Below, one piece after another: positions 1 through 7,122 of a stretch of 12,800 nt of DNA (the first letter of the stretch is position 1; each line of letters begins with the position of its first letter). Source of the stretch: Bacteroidota bacterium. GTDB lineage: Bacteria; Bacteroidota; Bacteroidia; Chitinophagales; Chitinophagaceae. Location of the stretch: assembly GCA_023390215.1 (NCBI GenBank), contig JAEWDG010000203.1, positions 1 through 12,800 on the forward strand, given 5' to 3'. Below the pieces are notes generated by a model, which was not told where the DNA came from, searched no databases, and saw only the letters and a list, made by a program, of their open reading frames with translations. Both the position numbers and the translations under genes were made by a program.

Positions 1-517
1 CGCTATAAGCACCCAGTAATAATTGCTGACCAGTTTGTCCTGCCGCGTAAAAAGTTCGCTGAACCTGGGTACCACCAAAGGATCGGTTACTCAGCAGTCC
101 ACCGTATTCGCGGGCAAAGGGCACACCCTGGGCCACACACTGATCGATAATGGCAGCGCTCACTTCAGCGAGGCGATGCACATTGGCCTCCCTCGCGCGG
201 TAATCACCACCTTTTACGGTATCATAAAAAAGACGGAATACAGAGTCTCCGTCGTTCTGGTAATTTTTTGCAGCATTGATCCCGCCCTGTGCCGCGATAC
301 TATGGGCACGACGCGGGCTATCCTGAAAACAAAATGCCTTAACATTATAACCCATTTCTCCCAGAGAAGCAGCAGCCGAGGCTCCGGCAAGACCGGTGCC
401 AATCACGATCACATCGAGCCTGCGCTTATTTGCAGGGTTTACAAGATTTACATGTCCTTTATAATCGGTCCATTTTTCGGCCATTTCGCCTGCGGGAATC
501 TTCGCATCTAAAGCCAT
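1..517 (-). CDS. sdhA: Succinate dehydrogenase / fumarate reductase flavoprotein subunit (SdhA), N-terminal part, cut by window edge
   Basis: This is the FAD subunit of complex II, which oxidises succinate to fumarate on the cytoplasmic face of the inner membrane. Reading the minus strand from the ATG at 517 gives 172 uninterrupted codons that leave the window. Residues 34-50 form the Rossmann start ([16 protein letters not shown]). His72 in [12 protein letters not shown] sits where this family attaches FAD covalently. The [20 protein letters not shown] stretch at 139-158 is typical of Bacteroidota SdhA. The gene lies 39 nt downstream of sdhC, so the two are probably co-transcribed, with sdhB expected beyond the window. 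The family call is secure; only the C-terminal three quarters are unseen. Confidence 0.96.
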   Translation of the reverse strand, partial: MALDAKIPAGEMAEKWTDYKGHVNLVNPANKRRLDVIVIGTGLAGASAAASLGEMGYNVKAFCFQDSPRRAHSIAAQGGINAAKNYQNDGDSVFRLFYDTVKGGDYRAREANVHRLAEVSAAIIDQCVAQGVPFAREYGGLLSNRSFGGTQVQRTFYAAGQTGQQLLLGAYS

Positions 518-556
518 AAATTCTATCGGTTTAGTTCAGTTGTTAACGGATATCAA

Positions 557-1270
557 TTAATTCACCCAATTCATATAGATCGCGACCGGCATCAGCGCAA
601 ACAGCACGCAAATGACCAGGGAATACAAAAAGCCAATTGTTTTAATTATGGGTGTGTATTTCCGGTGATTTAATCCAAATGTTTGAAACGCACTTTGGAA
701 ACCATGCAACAGATGCCAGAACAGAGAAGCAACACCCAGCACATAAATAATAACAGCAACCAGGTTATCCTGGAAAACTTGCTGCATACTTTTATACAGG
801 TTGTGCGCTTCTTCATTGGAATATGCAAATAAAGTTGTTTGTTCCAGAGGCTGCACATTGGCCATCCCTCCGAAACGCGAGGGCACCCAGAAATGATAAA
901 GGTGTAAAACCAGGAACATCAGAATCAATGTTCCAAGTAAGCCCATACTACGGCTGTACCAGGTGCTGTTCCTTTCCGGATGATTCACTGCATATCCAAC
1001 CGGACGTGCACTTCGGTTTTGTTTCCAGAGAATGAGCCCCTGAACGATGTGAAGAATTAAAAATGCAAACAAGCCAAGTTCCATCGTACGAACGATCAGG
1101 TTGCTGCCCATGAATTTTGCCCAATGGTTGAAACTTTCTCCTCCATCGTTGAAGAAAATCATGGCGTTAATGCCGCAATGGACAATCAAAAAAGTGATGA
1201 GGAAAAAGCCGGTTGCACCCATCGTGAACTTTTTACCAATAGAAGTGCTGAAAAAATGTTTCCAGGTCAT
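557..1270 (-). CDS. sdhC: Succinate dehydrogenase cytochrome b subunit, b558 family (SdhC)
   Basis: This is the membrane anchor of complex II; it carries heme b and passes electrons to menaquinone. The product from the ATG at 1270 is 237 aa with five hydrophobic segments (about 17-38, 60-82, 108-128, 168-190, 208-232). Histidines at 31, 74, 123/126 and 186/189 lie in those segments and are the likely axial ligands of two hemes, as in the single-subunit di-heme anchors of the Wolinella/Bacillus type. The opening MTWKHFFSTSIGKKFTMG is the usual start of this family. A longer reading frame begins with GTG at 1300, but that GTG overlaps the -7 promoter element, so it should not be in the mRNA. 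First gene of the sdhCA(B) operon. Confidence 0.94.
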   Translation of the reverse strand: MTWKHFFSTSIGKKFTMGATGFFLITFLIVHCGINAMIFFNDGGESFNHWAKFMGSNLIVRTMELGLFAFLILHIVQGLILWKQNRSARPVGYAVNHPERNSTWYSRSMGLLGTLILMFLVLHLYHFWVPSRFGGMANVQPLEQTTLFAYSNEEAHNLYKSMQQVFQDNLVAVIIYVLGVASLFWHLLHGFQSAFQTFGLNHRKYTPIIKTIGFLYSLVICVLFALMPVAIYMNWVN

Positions 1271-1299
1271 ATATAGCAGTCGGGTTGAAAAAAGTGACA

Positions 1300-1328
1300 C
1301 AAATTTAACGCAAGCAGGCTAAAACCAA
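1300..1328 (-). promoter_or_regulatory. Bacteroidota-type promoter of sdhCA
   Basis: The minus strand has TTG at 1328-1326, then 18 nt, then TAAATTTG at 1307-1300, a full match to the Bacteroidota -33/-7 consensus (TTG ... TAnnTTTG). Transcription would start roughly 5-10 nt further on, near 1290-1295, leaving a 5' UTR of about 20-25 nt before the ATG at 1270. This position rules out the upstream GTG as start codon. Confidence 0.7.
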
Positions 1329-1358
1329 CAAGTTATTTAAAATGATTGTCGACGGCAC

Positions 1359-1922
1359 CTAATCCAGCCGTCTTGTCATTTCATTGTCGATGAGCGAGAA
1401 AACCACTTCTGGCTTGAGTGTTCGCCATTGCGGAAGCTCGAGTAATTCAATATAATTTGTGAGGCGGGCTTTTCTAAAATCGTATTTGCTCTGTTCAGGA
1501 AGATCGAGAATAACTACCCATCCCCTGTCATCTTCCAGTTGTTCATGCCATTCTTCATAATAACTGTCATCGGAGGAATGGAAGTTGAGTACATTCTCTC
1601 CGACCAGAATAAATTTTTTTATTCCCGAACGAAAGAGCTGATCAGTAACCTCCCGCCTCAATGTCATAATATCATTTTCAATCGCATCATTCCATTCGCC
1701 GAGCAGCTCAATGATCGCATAACCCTGGTCGTAATCAGCAAACAATAATTTCATATATAATGTCCGCGATCCGAATTCGTCCCATTGAGGATGTATGTAA
1801 AAATTATAGAGTACCTGGCTGAATTCAAACTCACTGTAGCTCCTCCCGAAAAAAGGTGATTCCGGATCTTCTTCAGCCATATAAAGATGGCGCCAGTTGT
1901 AAAATGGTTCAATATCCTGCAT
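1359..1922 (-). CDS. Conserved acidic hypothetical protein of Bacteroidota
   Basis: The chosen start is the ATG at 1922, giving 187 aa. The frame stays open 19 codons further upstream, but a promoter-like TATGTTTG at 1955-1948 lies inside that extension, so the shorter form is preferred. The protein is soluble, rich in Asp, Glu and aromatic residues, with no signal peptide or membrane segment. Stretches such as FYIHPQWDEFGSRTLYMKLL (53-72), IELLGEWNDAIENDIMTL and LNFHSSDDSYYEEW look strongly conserved in style, and I have the impression of seeing this family widely in Bacteroidota genomes, but I cannot name a domain or a function. It stands alone between the sdh operon and the secreted protein gene. 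Confidence 0.8.
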   Translation of the reverse strand: MQDIEPFYNWRHLYMAEEDPESPFFGRSYSEFEFSQVLYNFYIHPQWDEFGSRTLYMKLLFADYDQGYAIIELLGEWNDAIENDIMTLRREVTDQLFRSGIKKFILVGENVLNFHSSDDSYYEEWHEQLEDDRGWVVILDLPEQSKYDFRKARLTNYIELLELPQWRTLKPEVVFSLIDNEMTRRLD

Positions 1923-1947
1923 ACGAATTCGCTTAAGATCAGCTATC

Positions 1948-1980
1948 AAACATAACTCCAAAAAAAAGAGGCTATCCAAA
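1948..1980 (-). promoter_or_regulatory. Probable promoter of the acidic hypothetical gene, with its -33 box in a terminator loop
   Basis: TTTG at 1980-1977, 21 nt spacing, then TATGTTTG at 1955-1948 on the minus strand fit the TTTG / TAnnTTTG consensus. The TTTG is exactly the four-base loop of the terminator of the preceding gene. Expected transcription start is near 1940, about 20 nt before the ATG at 1922. Confidence 0.5.
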
Positions 1981-1989
1981 GATAGCCTC
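1960..1989 (-). terminator. Rho-independent terminator of the secreted-protein gene
   Basis: Read on the minus strand: a perfect 9-bp stem GAGGCTATC / GATAGCCTC with loop TTTG, followed by eight T residues (1967-1960). It starts 26 nt after the stop codon of the T9SS-sorted protein gene. Confidence 0.88.
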
Positions 1990-2014
1990 CTACTTGTTAA
2001 CCCAAAATAATCCC

Positions 2015-3265
2015 TTATTGAATCAATACTTTTTCTGTTAATATGATTTGTTTTGCCGCATCATATACATTCACCATATACATTCCTTTGGCAGGTGAAT
2101 TTGGAATACGCACAGCCTGTACCTGTGTTCCTTTTGTGATGTTCACTGAACGGTTCAATATCACACGCCCAGCGAGATCAGATAAAACAATTGTATACGC
2201 ACCTTCCTGCTTTCCTTCAAACAATACATTAAACGTATTTGTTGTGATCGGATTAGGATAGATGCGTGTACCTGCGTTTGCTGCGACCGGATTCAGTTTT
2301 GAATCAGACATATCGAATTTATTCTTCGCATCTTTTTCTTTCTGAAGAAGGAGGTTTGATCCTGCCAGGTCGGAGGCATTGAACTGCAGATCTGATCCTT
2401 CAATTTTTGAAGCTTTTAATTCATCCAGTTTGAATTTGAAATAACCTTCAAATTTGTTTGCGCTGGCAATAACAATTTCTCCATCATTGTTTACTGCCGC
2501 AGCATTGGTTGTATAACCCGCAGGCAGGCCACTGATCGATCCAAGATGTGTAGCCATGCGAGTATCGAGATCTACACTGAATACCTGCTGATTCGCGGAA
2601 ATGATGTACAGTTTTCCGAATGCATCGGCCAGCATATCTCCGCCCCAGCTGGTGCACTTGTTATGCACCGAAATACCTTTGTTTGATTCTGCATCATATA
2701 ATGCGCCCAGATCTGTGATCACCGGACGTTTGTCTGTGGTAAAGCGGATCAGGTGATTAGCATCATTACTGATCGCGTATCCGTAACCGTCTGCTGCGAT
2801 CACCATGCGGGTGAGGTTTGCACCTTCGTCCCTTGGATCAGCAGCAACGCGCATCACTTCAGAGCTTAATGTATAGAATTGCGGAGTTTTCCTGCTTTCG
2901 CCGAGTTCTAGCCAGCGCAACTCACCCATACGCATAGGTGTAAAGTATAGTCTGTTTGATCTTTTGTCGTACGCGGCAGCAGCGACCATAGTTGCCGTCG
3001 GATAATCGCGCGATCCGAAAACATTAGCAGTTGCCGTCTGATCAACAGTTTGTTTGGTTCTAACGTCGGTTAACTGATAATTTGTTTTGCTGCGTTCGAA
3101 TAGCGTTTTAGTTACCTGTCCTGTTCCCAGGTCAACTTCACGGATATTCATCCACTGAAAATTGTTCACGCCATCACCGGTAATTGCATATGCCTTGTTA
3201 GACTGGGCATTTGATGCGAGTGTGGCGAACAGGAAACCAGATGTAAGTAAAAATTTGATGTTCAT
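2015..3265 (-). CDS. Secreted protein with C-terminal type IX secretion sorting domain
   Basis: The product has 416 aa. Residues 1-20 form a Sec signal peptide (MNIKFLLTSGFLFATLASNA, cleavage probably before Gln21). The middle, about 25-300, is made of short strand-turn-strand units with Gly/Asp turns (AAYDKRSNRLYFTP, VIAADGYGYAIS, ADAFGKLYIIS, AAVNNDGEIVIAS), which suggests a beta-propeller; that is inference from pattern only. Residues about 334-416 form a T9SS type A tail: YPNP at 336-339, the conserved LSDLAGRV turn at 361-368, and a C-terminal KGMYMVNVYD...EKVLIQ. The protein is therefore expected on the cell surface or released. No catalytic motif is visible. It has its own promoter and terminator, so it is likely monocistronic. 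Confidence 0.88.
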   Translation of the reverse strand: MNIKFLLTSGFLFATLASNAQSNKAYAITGDGVNNFQWMNIREVDLGTGQVTKTLFERSKTNYQLTDVRTKQTVDQTATANVFGSRDYPTATMVAAAAYDKRSNRLYFTPMRMGELRWLELGESRKTPQFYTLSSEVMRVAADPRDEGANLTRMVIAADGYGYAISNDANHLIRFTTDKRPVITDLGALYDAESNKGISVHNKCTSWGGDMLADAFGKLYIISANQQVFSVDLDTRMATHLGSISGLPAGYTTNAAAVNNDGEIVIASANKFEGYFKFKLDELKASKIEGSDLQFNASDLAGSNLLLQKEKDAKNKFDMSDSKLNPVAANAGTRIYPNPITTNTFNVLFEGKQEGAYTIVLSDLAGRVILNRSVNITKGTQVQAVRIPNSPAKGMYMVNVYDAAKQIILTEKVLIQ

Positions 3266-3292
3266 AAGTTCATGTTTAGGTTTATTCCAGGT

Positions 3293-3324
3293 CTAATTTA
3301 GACTAAAGCCCCCAGAGATTCAAA
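3293..3324 (-). promoter_or_regulatory. Probable promoter of the secreted-protein gene, overlapped by a small palindrome
   Basis: TTTG at 3324-3321, 20 nt, then TAAATTAG at 3300-3293 (one mismatch to TAnnTTTG) on the minus strand. The -7 box lies inside the dyad GTCTAA-A-TTAGAC (3291-3303), six perfect base pairs around one central base. This could be a repressor site, or chance. Transcription would begin about 20 nt before the ATG at 3265. Confidence 0.5.
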
Positions 3325-3333
3325 AAATTTTTA

Positions 3334-4146
3334 TCAGCGGGTGTTTTCTAAAACTTTTCGCACAGATCCATGTTTTTCAAGGAGTTCGAGCGCCAGGTCG
3401 TGATCAGAGATGCCCAGTTTTTCCATAATGATCCTCGCCCCTCTTTCCAGAAGTTTATTATTCAGCGGCTTCAGATCGACCATCTTATTTCCGCTTATGT
3501 GCCCTAACCTGATCATTACTGCGCTACTGATCATATTCAGCAGCATTTTCTGTGCTGTTGCCGCTTTCATCCGGGTACTCCCCGTAACCACTTCAGGACC
3601 AGTGATCACCTCAACCGGGAAATCGGATATAGCGGAAACAGGCGAACCGGGGTTATTTGATATAGAGGCGGTTTGTATGCCTAATGATTTGGCCTGCTCA
3701 AGCACATGCACCACAAAAGGGGTCGAACCACTGGCCGTGATCCCGATAATAAAATCCTTTTGCGAGATACCCCGTTTATCCAATTCCGCCCAGCCAGCTT
3801 CCGTATTGTCTTCTGCGAATTCTACCGCTTCAGTTATGGCCTTTTCTCCTCCTGCGATGATGCCCTGCACACATTCAGGTGAAACTCCGTAACTGGGCGG
3901 CATTTCGCTGGCATCAAGTATTCCCAGGCGCCCACTGGTGCCGGCACCGACGTAGAACAGTCTGCCTCCATCTTTTAATTTTCTGAAAACCGCTTCTGCG
4001 AGCGCCGCGACTTGCGGTAATATTTTTTTAACTGCATCGGCAATTGAATGGTCTTCTTTGTTGATTATGCTTAGAATTTCCGGGATTGATCTTTTGTCCA
4101 GATCCGGATATGCAGAATCCTCCTCCGTCAATTTTTGGTACGACAT
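3334..4146 (-). CDS. murQ: N-acetylmuramic acid 6-phosphate etherase (MurQ)
   Basis: MurQ splits the D-lactyl ether of MurNAc-6-phosphate to give GlcNAc-6-phosphate and lactate, the entry step of cell-wall sugar salvage, in the cytoplasm. The 270-aa product has a SIS fold: FYVGAGTSGRLGILDASE at 64-81 binds the sugar phosphate and ends in Glu81, matching the catalytic acid Glu83 of E. coli MurQ. The AVEFAED stretch at 107-113 holds the second acidic residue (Glu112 by offset). GITASGSTPFV (135-145) and VVTGSTRMKAATAQKMLLN (186-204) are family signatures. The length is somewhat shorter than the roughly 300 aa of the E. coli enzyme because the C-terminus is trimmed. The ATG at 4146 follows the kinase stop codon with one base between (TAA-T-ATG), so translation is probably coupled. 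Confidence 0.96.
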   Translation of the reverse strand: MSYQKLTEEDSAYPDLDKRSIPEILSIINKEDHSIADAVKKILPQVAALAEAVFRKLKDGGRLFYVGAGTSGRLGILDASEMPPSYGVSPECVQGIIAGGEKAITEAVEFAEDNTEAGWAELDKRGISQKDFIIGITASGSTPFVVHVLEQAKSLGIQTASISNNPGSPVSAISDFPVEVITGPEVVTGSTRMKAATAQKMLLNMISSAVMIRLGHISGNKMVDLKPLNNKLLERGARIIMEKLGISDHDLALELLEKHGSVRKVLENTR

Positions 4147-4147
4147 A

Positions 4148-4990
4148 TTATTCTTTGTGAAATCTGATCAGTCCTTCCATGGGATTTTTCAACACCTTTC
4201 CGAGCTGAAGTTCGTAGGAAAAACAAAGTTCTTTCAATACATCCCTGAATATATAAGCCACGCTTCCAACAAAATTTATGGGCATTGTCCAGCTCTCCCG
4301 GTATTTGTAAATATGGTTAAAGAAAAAATCATTGAACCCATCTTCAATAATATTTTCGATCATGTAATGCCCCCTGTTTTCCGCGAGGAACTGTGCGAAA
4401 TTGGCGAGATACCGGTTGGGCAACGGCTTTTTATAGACTGCATCCAGAATATCTGTGGGTTTCAGTTGGTATTTGGCATTGAACCGGTCCATGAGGTCGG
4501 CGTCGAAAGTATTATAGAGGTAATACTGAACTACTTTTTTACCCAAATAAGAACCGCCGCCTTCATCCCCCAGCACATATCCTAATCCCGGACTGTTTTT
4601 CACAATTTTTTTTCCGTTGAAGTAACACGAATTAGATCCCGTACCGAGAATACAGGCAATTCCTTTTTCATGCCCGCAAACTGCGCGGGCAGCGCCCATC
4701 AAATCGTGATCCACTGTAGCCGGAACTCCGGGGAAAACGCTGGAAATAGCCCTTGTAACCTGTTTTACGTTGACGGGATTACTGCAGCCGGTGCCATAAA
4801 AATGGATTTCATCAGGCACTGCTGTCTTCAAATGTGGAATCAGTTCCAGCTCAAGAATGCTGGTCATTTCTCCTTCGGAAAGAAAATAAGGACTCATCCC
4901 CTGTGTGAATGTTGTTCTTTTGCTTTTGCCGTTAACCAGGCACCATTCTGTTTTTGTAGAGCCACTGTCTGCGATCAGGATCTTACCCAT
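4148..4990 (-). CDS. BadF/BadG-type ASKHA sugar kinase, probably MurNAc (or GlcNAc) kinase
   Basis: The 280-aa product has the ASKHA fold motifs in order: phosphate-1 loop ADSGSTKTEW (7-16), the DHD acidic site (94-96) where the sugar-kinase catalytic Asp usually lies, phosphate-2 loop ILGTGSNSCYFNG (114-126), GYVLGDEGGGSYLG (137-150), and an adenosine loop FVGSVAYIF (240-248). This is the N-acetylhexosamine kinase group of the BadF family. Because it is coupled to murQ, the most economical reading is a kinase that makes MurNAc-6-phosphate for MurQ, as MurK does in Tannerella forsythia; GlcNAc as substrate cannot be excluded. No PTS component or MurNAc permease is present nearby. No convincing consensus promoter is seen in the 116 bp shared with the divergent protease gene; the best minus-strand box is TATTTTCA near 5010. 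Confidence 0.88.
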   Translation of the reverse strand: MGKILIADSGSTKTEWCLVNGKSKRTTFTQGMSPYFLSEGEMTSILELELIPHLKTAVPDEIHFYGTGCSNPVNVKQVTRAISSVFPGVPATVDHDLMGAARAVCGHEKGIACILGTGSNSCYFNGKKIVKNSPGLGYVLGDEGGGSYLGKKVVQYYLYNTFDADLMDRFNAKYQLKPTDILDAVYKKPLPNRYLANFAQFLAENRGHYMIENIIEDGFNDFFFNHIYKYRESWTMPINFVGSVAYIFRDVLKELCFSYELQLGKVLKNPMEGLIRFHKE

Positions 4991-5066
4991 GTTTTATTTG
5001 ATATTGGATATTGAAAATAATTCAAAACGCTGAACCAACATAAAATTCTCATTGATCGCAAAAAAT

Positions 5067-5074
5067 TAACTTCG
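5067..5074 (+). promoter_or_regulatory. Weak candidate -7 box for the S41 protease gene
   Basis: TAACTTCG differs from TAnnTTTG at one base; an ATTC at 5045-5048 is a poor -33 match 18 nt upstream. If real, transcription starts near 5080 and the GTG at 5074 cannot be the start codon. Confidence 0.3.
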
Positions 5075-5106
5075 TGGCCGGAAATAATCCACGCGTTGAT
5101 TTTAAT

Positions 5107-6669
5107 ATGAAGAATAAAAAGTTTGAAGTCTGGCTACCACTTTGGTTTGCCATCAGCATGATCCTGGGACTGTTTTTTGGGTATAAAATGAGAGATGGAA
5201 ATCCCGGTAAAAAGTTTTTCTCGATCGAAAAATCCAATCCTTTGGATGAGATACTTACACTGATCAATAAAAAATATGTTGATTCGGTGAATTTGGTTTC
5301 GCTCTCTGACACTGCTATCCAAGCCATGTTATCAAAGTTGGACCCACATTCGATCTACATACCTCCTGCCGACCTTGAAGCAGTAAATGAAGATATAGCC
5401 GGGAATTTTTTTGGTATCGGAATAGAGTTTAATATTTTCTCTGATACACTACATGTGGTGAATGTGCTGAAAGATGGCCCTGGCAACAAAGCCGGCCTAC
5501 TTACGGGTGACCGGATCATCTCTGCTGACGGACATGTGTTGTCAGGGAATAAATCACCGGTAGATTCTATACGCAAATATTTAAGAGGTGAACTCGGTTC
5601 TGAAGTTAAATTGCAGGTGATAAGAGACGGAAAGGACCTTGCTTTTACAGTGAAGCGTGATCTGATACCTGTTACCAGTGTGGATGCCGCTTATATGCTC
5701 GACAGCGCCACCGGTTATATACGGCTAAACAAATTCTCGCAGCAAACCCACCGCGAATTTGCCATCGCCCTCGAAGGCTTGCAGCAAAAGCATATGAAAT
5801 CCCTGGTTTTCGATCTCCGGGGTAATGGCGGCGGTGTTCTCGAAGAGGCAGTAGATATTGCAGATGAATTTTTAAGCGGAGATAAATTGATCACCTATAC
5901 GGTGGGTGAACACATGCCCAAAAAAGAATACCGTTGTAAAAAACCGGGATTATTTGAAGAAGGTAAACTCGTCGTCCTTTGTGATCAGGGAACCGCAAGT
6001 GCCAGCGAAGTAATTATTGGTGCATTGCGCGATTGGAAAAGGGCAACGCTTATAGGGGCCAGGACTTTTGGGAAAGGATTGGTTCAGGATCAGTTTGACC
6101 TGAGTAACGGAGGAGCTGTTCGCTTAACAGTTGCACGGTATTACACACCTTTAGGCAAGAGCATTCAACGTTCGTACGCGAATGGAGCAAAGGCATATTA
6201 CGATGAAATATCTGAACGCTTTGCCATTCATATTCCCGGGCATGACAGCCTGCACAGTTCACAGATCGCTCCCACTGACAGCGGTGGAATTGCGCCTGAG
6301 ATTTATATTCCATTTGATACAACGCCCGGAACCATTTCCGCCCGTATTTATTCGAGGGGTATACTGAACAATTTTGGATATACATATTATGTGAGAAACA
6401 GAGCCATGCTCAACCAGTTTAAAGAACCTTCGCAGTTTGTGAGAGATTTCCAGTTGAATCCCGATAATTGGAACAGTTTCACAACACTGAGCACAAATGA
6501 TTCGATAGATCTTTCGAAGATCTCTGACTCGGAGAAAAATTTCCTTATCAGCAGGATGAAATCAGCCATAGCCCGGCAGTTGTGGATGAACGAGGGTTAT
6601 TTCGAAGTGATCAATATCAACGATCCCGCAATTAAAGCAGCGATGGAGATAATAAAGAAACAGTTGTGA
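5107..6669 (+). CDS. Membrane-anchored S41 C-terminal processing peptidase (CtpA/Tsp family)
   Basis: The start chosen is the ATG at 5107 (520 aa); a GTG at 5074 would add 11 polar residues before the membrane anchor. Residues about 9-26 (WLPLWFAISMILGLFFGY) form a single membrane segment, so the rest is periplasmic. A PDZ domain spans about 90-185 (GIGIEFNIFSDTLHVVNVL, AGLLTGDRIISADG). The protease core holds FDLRGNGGG (235-243), GTASASE with nucleophile Ser298, and FGKGLVQ with Lys323 and Gln327. The Ser-to-Lys spacing of 25 and Lys-to-Gln of 4 equal the Ser/Lys/Gln triad of Bacillus CtpB. The tail, about 390-520, is extra to the minimal enzyme. Such proteases trim periplasmic or outer-membrane proteins and sometimes control peptidoglycan hydrolases. 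The gene is divergent from the kinase-murQ pair. Confidence 0.93.
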   Translation: MKNKKFEVWLPLWFAISMILGLFFGYKMRDGNPGKKFFSIEKSNPLDEILTLINKKYVDSVNLVSLSDTAIQAMLSKLDPHSIYIPPADLEAVNEDIAGNFFGIGIEFNIFSDTLHVVNVLKDGPGNKAGLLTGDRIISADGHVLSGNKSPVDSIRKYLRGELGSEVKLQVIRDGKDLAFTVKRDLIPVTSVDAAYMLDSATGYIRLNKFSQQTHREFAIALEGLQQKHMKSLVFDLRGNGGGVLEEAVDIADEFLSGDKLITYTVGEHMPKKEYRCKKPGLFEEGKLVVLCDQGTASASEVIIGALRDWKRATLIGARTFGKGLVQDQFDLSNGGAVRLTVARYYTPLGKSIQRSYANGAKAYYDEISERFAIHIPGHDSLHSSQIAPTDSGGIAPEIYIPFDTTPGTISARIYSRGILNNFGYTYYVRNRAMLNQFKEPSQFVRDFQLNPDNWNSFTTLSTNDSIDLSKISDSEKNFLISRMKSAIARQLWMNEGYFEVININDPAIKAAMEIIKKQL

Positions 6670-6698
6670 GGGGTAAATTATTAGTTATTAATTATTTC

Positions 6699-6723
6699 AC
6701 TTACCACTTGCAGCTTACAGCTT
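6699..6723. repeat. Short tandem repeat with 7-bp period
   Basis: The run reads ACTTACC, ACTTGCA, GCTTACA, GCTT: three and a half units of a 7-base period related to AAGCTGT/AAGCTGC on the other strand. It lies directly beyond the minus-strand T tract. Runs of this kind are, to my knowledge, common between genes in Bacteroidota. Confidence 0.65.
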
Positions 6724-6747
6724 AAAAAAAAGCCCCCCGAAGGAGGC
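6724..6747 (-). terminator. Strong rho-independent terminator on the minus strand, with UUCG loop
   Basis: In the minus-strand RNA, GCCUCC pairs with GGGGGC (one U-G wobble) around the very stable C(UUCG)G tetraloop, followed by eight U. On the plus strand the stem has an A-C mismatch and no T tract, so the direction is clear. The nearest upstream gene on that strand ends at 7120, some 370 nt away. Confidence 0.82.
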
Positions 6748-6761
6748 CAAAATCAACTAGC

Positions 6762-6815
6762 ATGAAACGTACATCAAACCATCTTTTCTATTTAGGCGTA
6801 TTGGACAATTACTAA
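6762..6815 (+). CDS. Possible 17-residue small ORF
   Basis: ATG at 6762 opens a 17-codon frame (MKRTSNHLFYLGVLDNY, TAA). An AGGAGG lies at 6741-6746, 15 nt upstream, but it is part of the terminator stem of the other strand and Bacteroidota rarely use such sites. Nothing else supports expression and there is no plus-strand gene nearby that it could control. Listed mainly so it can be compared with relatives. Confidence 0.15.
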   Translation: MKRTSNHLFYLGVLDNY

Positions 6816-6888
6816 GTCGAAATTATTTCACATAATTAAGTTTGAATGTAGTTGAAGGAACCGTTGTTGTATAGTAGATGTACTACTT

Positions 6889-7122
6889 TAAAAGGTTCAA
6901 CAGTTCAAAATGTTCGATAGGTTTAAAAAGTTCCTTAGCTACGAATACATCTCATTTATCAAAAAGAAGGCAATTTTCACAGTTAGAATTTTTGTTTTTA
7001 GAGACAGGCGTTTTTACCTCCGGCTACTTGTTAAGCATCATTATTGTTAAAAAAACTAACAGTTTACACTACGTCTGTACTTATTGAACTTCTTAAACAT
7101 ATTGAACCTGTTGAACTTTTTA
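6889..7122. repeat. Imperfect 26-27 bp inverted repeat of GTTCAA type
   Basis: The plus strand at 6889-6914 (TAAAAGGTTCAACAG, TTCAAAATGTT) matches the minus strand at 7122-7096 (TAAAAAGTTCAACAG, GTTCAATATGTT) with about three differences. The second arm begins in the stop codon of the acyltransferase gene. A transcript of that gene could therefore fold back over a 180-nt loop before reaching the terminator at 6747-6724. Alternatively both arms are copies of a dispersed GTTCAA-rich intergenic repeat. Confidence 0.5.

Larger units (their letters stand above)
6670..7119. other. Gene-free spacer of 450 bp with repeats and a minus-strand terminator
   Basis: The spacer holds a 7-bp-period repeat (6699-6723), a minus-strand terminator (6724-6747), a 17-codon possible ORF on the plus strand (6762-6815), a TAAGTTTG box at 6837-6844 (plus) that lacks a TTG at the right distance, and an imperfect inverted repeat (6889-6914 with 7096-7122). 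The longer open frame 6878-7087 on the plus strand has no protein-like composition or recognisable motif. Confidence 0.6.

Noticed and set aside
6878..7087. 69-codon plus-strand open frame in the spacer
   Set aside because: It crosses the GTTCAA repeat arm and has no promoter at proper spacing or protein-like motif.
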